From positions 1 through 7,481 of the forward strand of contig JAAZFD010000121.1 of NCBI GenBank assembly GCA_012511925.1: DNA of 7,481 nt, in the 5' to 3' direction. The stretch comes from Clostridiales bacterium (GTDB lineage Bacteria; Bacillota; Clostridia; Christensenellales; CAG-138). Positions 1 through 4,313 of the stretch are shown here, in pieces. Every line of letters begins with the position of its first letter. Position 1 is the first letter of the stretch. Position numbers and translations under genes: made by a program. A model generated the notes under the pieces. It did not search any database. It was not told where the DNA came from and saw only the letters and a program-made list of their open reading frames with translations.

Positions 1-1
1 C

Positions 2-361
2 GCTAAATCCGCTCTTTCCGACGCAAGAGGCGCACTCGCAACTTACCTCGCAAACACCTCATCCAACGACGAGGGTGTTACAGTTAAAGACGGCACTTTC
101 TTCATCGTAGAAAAAGCAAAGAAAATCCACGAGTTCAAATTCGTAGATGGCCAAATCACTGTTTTCAAAGCTCCCTATAATGCAGCATACACAGGCGACG
201 TTCTTGACACACCTACTGCACCCGATGACGTAGTTGTTGTTGACGGTGCAGACACACACACAACTTCATGGGCGATTGATGCTGATACTGCTCATAGAGC
301 TCTTATCCCCGATTCAGTATTCATCTTCGTTCCCACAACTGTTACTACTCCCACTCCGTAA
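2..361 (+). CDS. Type IV prepilin-like protein, 5'-truncated by the window edge
   Basis: The frame is open from the first base and gives 119 residues before TAA at 359-361. The start and the N-terminal prepilin signal lie outside the window. It is called a pilin because its first 48 bases are identical to 1617-1664 inside the complete prepilin at 1501-1950. Its first 21 residues match residues 40-60 of that protein exactly, and 44 of the first 54 aligned residues are identical. The proteins then diverge completely over about 50 residues and converge again near the end (ALIPDSVFIFVP here, ALIPVSVHIYVP there). No cysteines are seen, so there is no disulfide-bonded D-region. The tail is Thr/Pro-rich (TTVTTPTP). 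The expected product is a surface-exposed pilin or pseudopilin subunit assembled by a type IV pilus or related machine encoded elsewhere. A terminator and the repeated hairpin module follow the stop. The pilin class is well supported; the exact role is unknown. Confidence 0.85.
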   Translation, partial: AKSALSDARGALATYLANTSSNDEGVTVKDGTFFIVEKAKKIHEFKFVDGQITVFKAPYNAAYTGDVLDTPTAPDDVVVVDGADTHTTSWAIDADTAHRALIPDSVFIFVPTTVTTPTP

Positions 362-382
362 TTTGTAGGATTGATGAATCAT

Positions 383-407
383 GCGTTGAGTTTCCACGAT
401 TCAATGC
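383..407 (+). repeat. Small hairpin after pilin gene 1
   Basis: GCGTTGA (383-389) can pair with TCAATGC (401-407), with one G-T wobble, around an 11-base loop. The identical hairpin occurs after pilin gene 2 at 1971-1995. It is the first element of the repeated 3' module; its function is unknown. Confidence 0.5.
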
Positions 408-425
408 GAAATAACTAAAAAAATT

Positions 426-455
426 GCCCCCTCCCAAAAGGAGAGGGCATTTTTT
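426..455 (+). terminator. Rho-independent terminator of pilin gene 1
   Basis: GCCCCCTCC (426-434) pairs with GGAGAGGGC (440-448) with one C-A mismatch around a CAAAA loop, followed by six T (450-455) and preceded by an A-rich tract. It lies 64 bases after the stop. The 3' arm can instead pair with the downstream copy at 467-481 to make a perfect 15-bp stem. Confidence 0.8.
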
Positions 456-481
456 ATGGCTACGCCAAAAATGCCCTCTCC
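440..481. repeat. Long inverted repeat overlapping terminator 1
   Basis: GGAGAGGGCATTTTT (440-454) is the exact reverse complement of 467-481, giving a 15-bp stem with a 12-base loop. It uses the 3' arm of the terminator, so the two structures exclude each other. The equivalent after pilin gene 2 (2027-2068) has a 14-bp stem. Confidence 0.75.
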
Positions 482-482
482 A

Positions 483-574
483 TGATATTGCCTAACGGCA
501 ATGATATTATTTTTCTGCGAAAAATAGTGATATTGGTTTTCTGCAAAAACCAGTGATATTCGCCTGCGGCGAAT
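483..574. repeat. Array of four hairpins with TGATATT heads, copy 1
   Basis: TGATATT occurs at 483, 502, 528 and 554 (steps of 19, 26 and 26). Each time the ATT begins or borders the 5' arm of a different hairpin: ATTGCC-TAAC-GGCAAT, TATTTTTC-TGC-GAAAAATA, GGTTTT-CTGCA-AAAACC, and ATTCGCC-TGC-GGCGAAT. Stems differ in sequence but are self-complementary, and TGC recurs in three of the loops. It is not CRISPR-like, because the repeat is 7 bases and the spacers are palindromes. Confidence 0.7.
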
Positions 575-721
575 TTGGAACGAACGCACCTTCAATAATA
601 AAAAATACAGAACGCACATGTTTAACCGTGAAACAACCTGCAGTGAATGCAAATGCTGCGATTCTATAACCAAAAAATAAATCACGATAACGTGTGTGAT
701 AATGCAACCCTCGCTCGCACT

Positions 722-761
722 CCCCTTCATGTAAGGGGGAATGGGTTGGTGGCCAGCCAAC
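722..761. repeat. REP-like double hairpin
   Basis: CCCCTT (722-727) pairs with AAGGGG (733-738) around CATGT, followed by GTTGG (745-749) pairing with CCAAC (757-761) around a 7-base loop. The layout is a C4 arm, then TGTA(A)GGGG, then a second hairpin. It resembles the palindromes at 7260-7290 and 7432-7462, which have CCCCTA-TTG-TAGGGG followed by a GC-rich hairpin. Membership of one family is an inference. Confidence 0.4.
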
Positions 762-811
762 ATACTTATAATACAAAACGTATTATTAAATAATGCAGAA
801 CGCAAAGTAAC

Positions 812-862
812 GCTTGTGGTGAACTCAGATGCAGGCGCATGGGTAGCCTGCCAAACACAAGC
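812..862. repeat. Two-stem structured element
   Basis: An outer stem GCTTGTG (812-818) with CACAAGC (856-862) encloses an inner stem GCAGGC (831-836) with GCCTGC (846-851). The asymmetric internal loop is 12 and 4 bases. Both stems are perfect. It could be a small structured RNA domain or a repeat remnant; nothing identifies a family. Confidence 0.35.
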
Positions 863-1324
863 CTTGTATTAGCCTTTTACATTCTAATTTCACACCCAAG
901 CACTCTCGCTACGCATAAATTTTTTATGCCTGTGGGTTGTAACAATTAAAGCGGATTAAACACAACACGTAATCAATTTTAGTACAACGCATCTATTTTA
1001 GAATTATTTGGCTATCGTTTTTTGTTTGTTTGGCTTTTTCACAATTAAGCTATTAAAAAGTGCAATAATATCGTTATCAAAACAGAGCAACAAATTAAGA
1101 CAATGATAACTGTTCAGCTGCTTTGCTTGAAAGAATAGTATATGTGCTATTCCAAAAGTAAGCTTTGTAACCAAAAAATATAGCAAAACATAAAAAAATG
1201 TCCAAATTGTGCGTTATAATGGCAATCTTCAAATAAATTAAAATAAAAATTAAATCAAAAATCAGTCTGCTCTCAAATAATTAAATAAAAACACCGAAAA
1301 TAATAAAAAAAGTTAAAAAAGGTA

Positions 1325-1353
1325 TTGACAAGAGAATTTTAATAGAGTATTAT
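1325..1353 (+). promoter_or_regulatory. Sigma-A promoter of the prepilin gene
   Basis: A perfect -35 TTGACA (1325-1330), a 17-base spacer and -10 TATTAT (1348-1353, five of six). A-tracts at about 1300-1320 could serve as an UP element. Transcription would start near 1360 and give a leader of about 140 bases. Confidence 0.85.
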
Positions 1354-1359
1354 AGTGAA

Positions 1360-1500
1360 TGTAAGGTAAAGCGGTTAGCAAAAATGGTTTTCGTGGACTT
1401 TCACAAAATCGCAAGATTTACTGGAAAGAAACTCATATTTGTTGGTGCTGAAACCTAACAGAAACAAACTAAAATTTATTTTTTCGAGAGGAGAAAAAAC
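1360..1500 (+). promoter_or_regulatory. Structured 5' leader of the prepilin mRNA with SD in a hairpin loop
   Basis: Stem A pairs 1386-1395 with 1402-1410 (one bulged C, 6-base loop). Stem B pairs AAATC (1406-1410) with GATTT (1415-1419) around a GCAA tetraloop and can be extended by CTTTC (1398-1402) with GAAAG (1424-1428). A and B compete for 1406-1410. At the end, TTTTTTC (1479-1485) pairs with GAAAAAA (1493-1499), presenting most of the Shine-Dalgarno AGAGGAG (1487-1493) in the loop, 7 bases before ATG. The leader was compared by eye with c-di-GMP-I and -II riboswitch consensus motifs and does not match. A regulatory role is an inference. Confidence 0.45.
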
Positions 1501-1950
1501 ATGAAAAAGACAAACAAGGGCTTCACAATCGTTGAGCTCATCATCGTTATCGCTGTTATCGGCGTACTCGCAGCAATCTTAATTCCCGCATTCTCGAACA
1601 TCATCGAGAAGGCAAACGCTAAATCCGCTCTTTCCGACGCAAGAGGCGCACTCGCAACTTACCTTGCTAACACCTCATCCGACGACGCTGGTGTTACAGT
1701 TCAAGACGGCACAATGTTCATCGTAGAAAAAGCTAAGAAGCTTCACACATTCACATTCACCAATGGACAGATTGCAGTTACTGGCACACCTGTAGAATTT
1801 CCTGCAGGTTTCGAGGCAGGTACTACTATACCCGATGCACCCAATGTTTCAGTTGTTGTTGTTGAAAAACAAATAGGCACTCCTTTAGCTGCTAACCCCG
1901 CTTTGGCACTTATCCCCGTATCAGTACACATCTACGTACCTATTGCGTAA
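1501..1950 (+). CDS. Type IV prepilin (pilin/pseudopilin subunit), complete
   Basis: 149 residues. The class III signal is MKKTNKG followed by FTIVELIIVIAVIGVL. The prepilin peptidase should cut after Gly7 and methylate Phe8, and Glu12 is the conserved Glu5 of the mature protein. Residues 8-30 form the hydrophobic helix that anchors the precursor in the membrane and packs the fibre core. Residues 31-60 continue the amphipathic helix, and the rest is a Val/Thr/Pro-rich globular part without cysteines. The length fits a major pilin or small pseudopilin of a Gram-positive type IV pilus. The start is fixed by AGAGGAG at 1487-1493 and the signal sequence. It is a paralogue of 2-361, sharing residues 40-93 and the final ALIPxSVxIxVP-like strand, with an unrelated middle. 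It is monocistronic, with its own promoter and terminator. No assembly genes (ATPase, platform protein, peptidase) are present, so adhesion, motility, secretion or DNA uptake cannot be distinguished. Confidence 0.93.
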   Translation: MKKTNKGFTIVELIIVIAVIGVLAAILIPAFSNIIEKANAKSALSDARGALATYLANTSSDDAGVTVQDGTMFIVEKAKKLHTFTFTNGQIAVTGTPVEFPAGFEAGTTIPDAPNVSVVVVEKQIGTPLAANPALALIPVSVHIYVPIA

Positions 1951-1970
1951 TTTTTCGGAAAAGTTATAAT

Positions 1971-1995
1971 GCGTTGAGTTTCCACGATTCAATGC
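1971..1995 (+). repeat. Small hairpin after pilin gene 2
   Basis: GCGTTGA (1971-1977) pairs with TCAATGC (1989-1995) around an 11-base loop, identical to 383-407. Confidence 0.5.
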
Positions 1996-2012
1996 GAACT
2001 AATTAAAAAATT

Positions 2013-2042
2013 GCCCCCTCCCAAAAGGAGAGGGCATTTTTT
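2013..2042 (+). terminator. Rho-independent terminator of pilin gene 2
   Basis: GCCCCCTCC (2013-2021) pairs with GGAGAGGGC (2027-2035) with one mismatch, followed by six T (2037-2042). It is identical to the terminator at 426-455 and lies 62 bases after the stop codon. Confidence 0.82.
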
Positions 2043-2068
2043 ATGGCTACGCCAAAAATGCCCTCTCA
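2027..2068. repeat. Long inverted repeat overlapping terminator 2
   Basis: GAGAGGGCATTTTT (2028-2041) is the exact reverse complement of 2054-2067, a 14-bp stem sharing an arm with the terminator. The outermost pair of copy 1 is lost here by C to A at 2068. Confidence 0.7.
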
Positions 2069-2069
2069 A

Positions 2070-2161
2070 TGATATTGCCTAACGGCAATGATATTATTAT
2101 TCTGCGAAAAATAGTGATATTGGTTTTCTGCAAAAACCAGTGATATTCGCCCGCGGCGAAT
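2070..2161. repeat. Array of four hairpins with TGATATT heads, copy 2
   Basis: TGATATT lies at 2070, 2089, 2115 and 2141, with the same spacing as copy 1. The last hairpin differs from copy 1 only in its loop (TGC to CGC), so its 7-bp stem is kept. The second hairpin carries one stem mismatch (T to A at 2099). Confidence 0.7.
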
Positions 2162-2230
2162 TTGGAACGATGGACGGGTTAATGTTGGTGCGTTGCCTTA
2201 GGCAGAACGTAAGGGCAAGGGGTAAATATC

Positions 2231-2362
2231 TTAATCTTTCTGTTTTATCGTTTTTACAGATGCAATAAGCATACGCCGTATTGAGCCACAAACCTGCGAC
2301 AATTCAATTTTCTTTTCTTTTGATAAATAAAGGGTTTCATGTAGTAGAGAATCAATAAGTAA
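2231..2362 (-). pseudogene. Possible 3' remnant of a four-helix-bundle (23S-IVS/Avd-like) protein
   Basis: On the minus strand a frame ends at 2231 and encodes about 43 residues whose C-terminal part, LSKEKKIELSQ followed by RRMLIASVKTIKQ, resembles the last helix of four-helix-bundle proteins of the 23S rRNA intervening-sequence/Avd type as I remember them (an ISEKKYLELSE-like stretch, then IGRML and a basic end). The N-terminal helices are missing, and the frame runs into the RAYT start region on the other strand without a recognisable continuation. If real, it is a fragment left by rearrangement. The resemblance is short and judged by eye, so chance is quite possible. Confidence 0.25.
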
Positions 2363-2391
2363 TTGCTTTTTATTCAGAAACAAAATATAAT
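2363..2391 (+). promoter_or_regulatory. Weak candidate promoter of the RAYT gene
   Basis: A perfect -10 TATAAT (2386-2391) lies 17 bases after a poor -35, TTGCTT (2363-2368). The predicted transcript would start at about 2398, only a few bases before ATG 2401. No Shine-Dalgarno is visible before that ATG, so expression may be leaderless or low. Confidence 0.4.
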
Positions 2392-2400
2392 ACTTATAAT

Positions 2401-2880
2401 ATGAAATTATTGAAACGAAAACCAAACAGACTAAAAGGATACGATTATAGCAAAAACGGAGCTTACTTCATTACGATATGCACGTATAATCGTGAAATAC
2501 TTTTTGGTAATGTAGGGGAGGATTCCATATCCTCCCGAATGATTGATGTTACATTCAACCAAACAATCGAAGAGTATTCAGAGTCTATATGCGAAAAATA
2601 TATTATAATGCCAAACCATTTTCACGCAATCATTTTCATTGGGCAAGCGGAATCTGCACATACGATATCAGAAATTGTTCAAGCATTTAAACGTCATTCT
2701 ACCGTAGAATACATCAAATTAGTCAAACAGGGAGTATTACCGCCTTTTGAAAAACGTATATGGCAACGGTCTTTTCACGACCATATTATACGCAATGAAC
2801 AGAAATATCAAGAGATATGGGAATACATAGACAAAAATGCATTGAAGTGGGAAGAGGACTGTTTTTATAAGAAACAATAG
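2401..2880 (+). CDS. REP-associated tyrosine transposase (RAYT, Y1/HUH family)
   Basis: 159 residues. RAYTs are IS200/IS605-related HUH endonucleases that bind and cleave single-stranded palindromic REP elements; they are usually single-copy and not carried on a typical insertion sequence. Family features in order: RLKGYDYSKNGAYFITICT (10-28), the metal-binding HUH motif H73-F-H75 in MPNHFH, WQRSFHDHIIRNE (121-133), and the C-terminal EYIDKNALKWEED (141-153), where Tyr142 is the expected nucleophile by alignment with the E. coli enzyme from memory. The usual NNP after the Tyr reads KNA here. Length is normal and no frameshift is seen. The start at 2401 fits the family N-terminus but has no Shine-Dalgarno. 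Bases 2511-2539 inside the gene form a palindrome encoding residues 38-45 (VGEDSISS); its exact inverse lies 35 bases after the stop. It converges on radA with a 74-base gap. Confidence 0.9.
   Translation: MKLLKRKPNRLKGYDYSKNGAYFITICTYNREILFGNVGEDSISSRMIDVTFNQTIEEYSESICEKYIIMPNHFHAIIFIGQAESAHTISEIVQAFKRHSTVEYIKLVKQGVLPPFEKRIWQRSFHDHIIRNEQKYQEIWEYIDKNALKWEEDCFYKKQ
2511..2539 (+). repeat. REP-like palindrome inside the RAYT gene
   Basis: GGGAGGAT and ATCCTCCC form an 8-bp stem with a 5-base loop (TCCAT), preceded by TGTAG and followed by GAA. The whole 29-base unit is the exact reverse complement of 2916-2944. In the protein it encodes a linker between the N-terminal strand and the HUH strand. 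Confidence 0.75.
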
Positions 2881-2915
2881 ATACTTGCGCATTTCAAGAC
2901 AAAAATTGGTTTGCT

Positions 2916-2944
2916 TTCGGGAGGATATGGAATCCTCCCCTACA
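2916..2944 (-). repeat. REP-like palindrome between RAYT and radA
   Basis: This is the exact 29-base inverse of 2511-2539, in the gap between the convergent RAYT and radA stop codons (35 bases after RAYT, 10 bases beyond radA). No T-tract follows the stem on either strand, so it is not a standard Rho-independent terminator, although it could protect 3' ends. Confidence 0.75.
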
Positions 2945-2954
2945 ATCTGCTTGC

Positions 2955-4313
2955 CTAAGTATGCGTTATCACCAGTTTTATAGCTTCAAATATTGTTTCT
3001 GCGAATATCGGTTGAACATTTTTCGGAAGATTTGTAAGTCCAAAATAAGATTTAGGAAGAATGATTTTGTTATAGCCAAGCCTTACGCACTCATTTATTC
3101 GCACATCGGCACGGCTTATGGGGCGTAGCTCGCCTGTTAGTCCAATTTCGCCCATTGCGGCTGTATGCTCGGGCAAAGGGGTATCGTTATAAGCAGATGC
3201 AATAGACAGCGCAACGGTTAAATCGCTTGCTCTATCGTCAAGGCGCATTCCGCCAACTGCATTCACATAAACATCCTTGTTAAATAGCTTAAGCCCTGCT
3301 TTCTTTTCTAATACCGCCAACAGCACTATAAGCCTTGAGCTGTCAATGCCCGTTGCCATTCTGCGAGGGTTGTTGAATGGGCTATCCGATAAAAGCGCTT
3401 GCAGCTCAACCAACATGGGGCGAGTACCCTCTACGGTTGCAGTTACGGCACATCCGGATAGCTTAGAGTTTCCGGAAACAAACATATAAGTGGGGTCGGC
3501 TACCTCACAAATTCCTGTGTCTCGCATTTCAAAAACGCCAATTTCGTTGGTAGAGCCAAACCTGTTCTTAGCCGCTCTTAAAATTCTGAACGAATCATGC
3601 CTGTCGCCCTCAAAATACAATACGGTGTCAACCATGTGTTCAAGCATTCTGGGTCCTGCCAATGCGCCAACCTTTGTAACATGACCGACTATGAACACGA
3701 TTGTTGACGTGCTTTTTGCGTACTGCATAAGCTGTGCTGTGGCTTCCCTTATTTGCGAAACGTTCCCCGAAATACCTGATGTGTTTTCACTTGTAATGGT
3801 TTGTATGGAGTCGATAATCAAGCATTCGGGCTTGAGTGCTTGTGCCTGCGAAAGAATAACCTCGAGGTTTGTTTCAGCTAAAATCAACATTTCAGACGAT
3901 GCGCCTAAACGCTGTGCTCTTAGCTTTAATTGAGATGCAGATTCCTCGCCTGTTACATATAAAACCTTGTGGTTTTTCGTGAGATTAGAAGCCGCCTGCA
4001 ATAAAAGCGTTGACTTGCCTATGCCCGGGTCGCCACCTATCAGCACCGCCATTCCGCTAACAAGTCCACCGCCCAAAACCCTGTTTAGCTCGCCTATTCC
4101 TGTGTCGATTCGAACCTTGGGGTCTGAATTTATTTCGGATAGCTTCACCGCTTTTTGAGCAGTGGGAGCGATTACACCCTTTGTTTGAACGCTTGGCGGA
4201 TTATATTCGGATAGAGTGTTCCATGCGCCGCAGGAGGGGCATTTGCCGAGCCATTTTGTACTTTCTGCACCGCAATCATTACATAAAAATATTGTGTTTT
4301 TTTGTTTTGCCAT
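2955..4313 (-). CDS. radA: DNA repair/recombination protein RadA (Sms)
   Basis: 452 residues, the usual RadA length. RadA is a cytosolic RecA-like, DnaB-type ATPase that drives branch migration and extends RecA-made D-loops during recombinational repair and transformation. An N-terminal zinc finger uses Cys11, Cys14, Cys25 and Cys28 (CNDC, CPSC). The RecA-like core has Walker A GGDPGIGKST (93-102), Walker B LIIDS (165-169) and the RadA signature KNRFG (249-253). The C-terminal Lon-like domain (about 345-450) includes VNAVGGMRLDD (350-360) and is structural in this family, not an active protease. The start is certain from the conserved MAKxK...FxCxxC opening. Its ATG overlaps the stop of the upstream propeller gene by one base (TAATG), and no good Shine-Dalgarno precedes it, so translation is probably coupled. 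The shared promoter lies at 5556-5584. No terminator with a T-tract is visible after the stop. Confidence 0.97.
   Translation of the reverse strand: MAKQKNTIFLCNDCGAESTKWLGKCPSCGAWNTLSEYNPPSVQTKGVIAPTAQKAVKLSEINSDPKVRIDTGIGELNRVLGGGLVSGMAVLIGGDPGIGKSTLLLQAASNLTKNHKVLYVTGEESASQLKLRAQRLGASSEMLILAETNLEVILSQAQALKPECLIIDSIQTITSENTSGISGNVSQIREATAQLMQYAKSTSTIVFIVGHVTKVGALAGPRMLEHMVDTVLYFEGDRHDSFRILRAAKNRFGSTNEIGVFEMRDTGICEVADPTYMFVSGNSKLSGCAVTATVEGTRPMLVELQALLSDSPFNNPRRMATGIDSSRLIVLLAVLEKKAGLKLFNKDVYVNAVGGMRLDDRASDLTVALSIASAYNDTPLPEHTAAMGEIGLTGELRPISRADVRINECVRLGYNKIILPKSYFGLTNLPKNVQPIFAETIFEAIKLVITHT

Larger units (their letters stand above)
381..583 (+). repeat. 3' module, copy 1 (direct repeat of 1969-2170)
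   Basis: About 200 bases following pilin gene 1 recur after pilin gene 2. Positions 381-410 are identical to 1969-1998. After a short variable stretch with a one-base indel, 424-583 matches 2011-2170 with only three substitutions (481, 512, 565). Similarity ends abruptly after GGAACGA. The module holds a small hairpin, a terminator, a long inverted repeat and four linked hairpins. It may be part of a duplicated pilin cassette, or a dispersed repeat that sits after both genes. Confidence 0.9.
584..1320. other. Gene-free inter-pilin region with hairpins and repeat remnants
   Basis: No convincing gene is seen on either strand, and no tRNA-like arms. The stretch holds repeat-like debris: CAGAACGC motifs, and a 12-base word GCAGAACGCAAA at 795-806 that recurs at 7197-7208. 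It also holds a REP-like double hairpin (722-761), a two-stem structure (812-862), and a small AT-rich hairpin GCATAA/TTATGC near 914-930. From about 1000 the DNA becomes strongly AT-rich, ending in A-tracts directly upstream of the pilin promoter, which may act as an UP element. Confidence 0.6.
1969..2170 (+). repeat. 3' module, copy 2 (direct repeat of 381-583)
   Basis: The second copy of the post-pilin module has the same order: hairpin 1971-1995, terminator 2013-2042, inverted repeat 2027-2068, and four-hairpin array 2070-2161. Homology to copy 1 stops after GGAACGA at 2170. The sequence before 1969, back to the gene's stop, is not shared, so the module is a discrete block. Confidence 0.9.

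Noticed and set aside
59..259. Minus-strand ORF inside pilin 1, and similar ORF inside pilin 2 (1743-1931)
   Set aside because: Antisense shadows of the pilin frames; Cys/Val-rich or Thr/Val-rich low-complexity translations.
483..583. CRISPR-like regular repeats (TGATATT every 19-26 bases)
   Set aside because: The repeat is only 7 bases, spacers are themselves palindromic and identical in the two copies, and there are no cas genes.
401..805. Minus-strand ORFs across 401-805 and 507-776
   Set aside because: They run through the terminator, hairpin array and REP-like elements. The peptide ending PISLFFAE also appears from the second module copy, showing it is only the repeat read in reverse.
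1004..1186. Minus-strand ORF of 60 codons
   Set aside because: AT-rich composition with Leu/Phe/Asn/Ile bias, no ribosome site and no recognisable family.
584..1320. tRNA or rRNA genes
   Set aside because: No T-arm or acceptor-stem pattern and no conserved rRNA segments were found here or elsewhere in the window.
1360..1500. c-di-GMP riboswitch before the pilin
   Set aside because: The position would fit known pilin riboswitches, but the conserved core motifs of classes I and II are not present.
1..1950. Diversity-generating retroelement acting on the pilins
   Set aside because: Differences between the pilin copies are of all base types and not confined to adenines. No reverse transcriptase or template repeat is visible, and the possible Avd-like remnant is too short to carry the idea.
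2916..2944. Bidirectional intrinsic terminator between RAYT and radA
   Set aside because: The stem is good but no T-tract follows on either strand; it is better described as the inverted copy of the RAYT-internal palindrome.
2955..4313. Active Lon-type protease
   Set aside because: The C-terminal Lon-like domain is part of RadA; the order zinc finger, RecA core, KNRFG, Lon-like domain is diagnostic of RadA.
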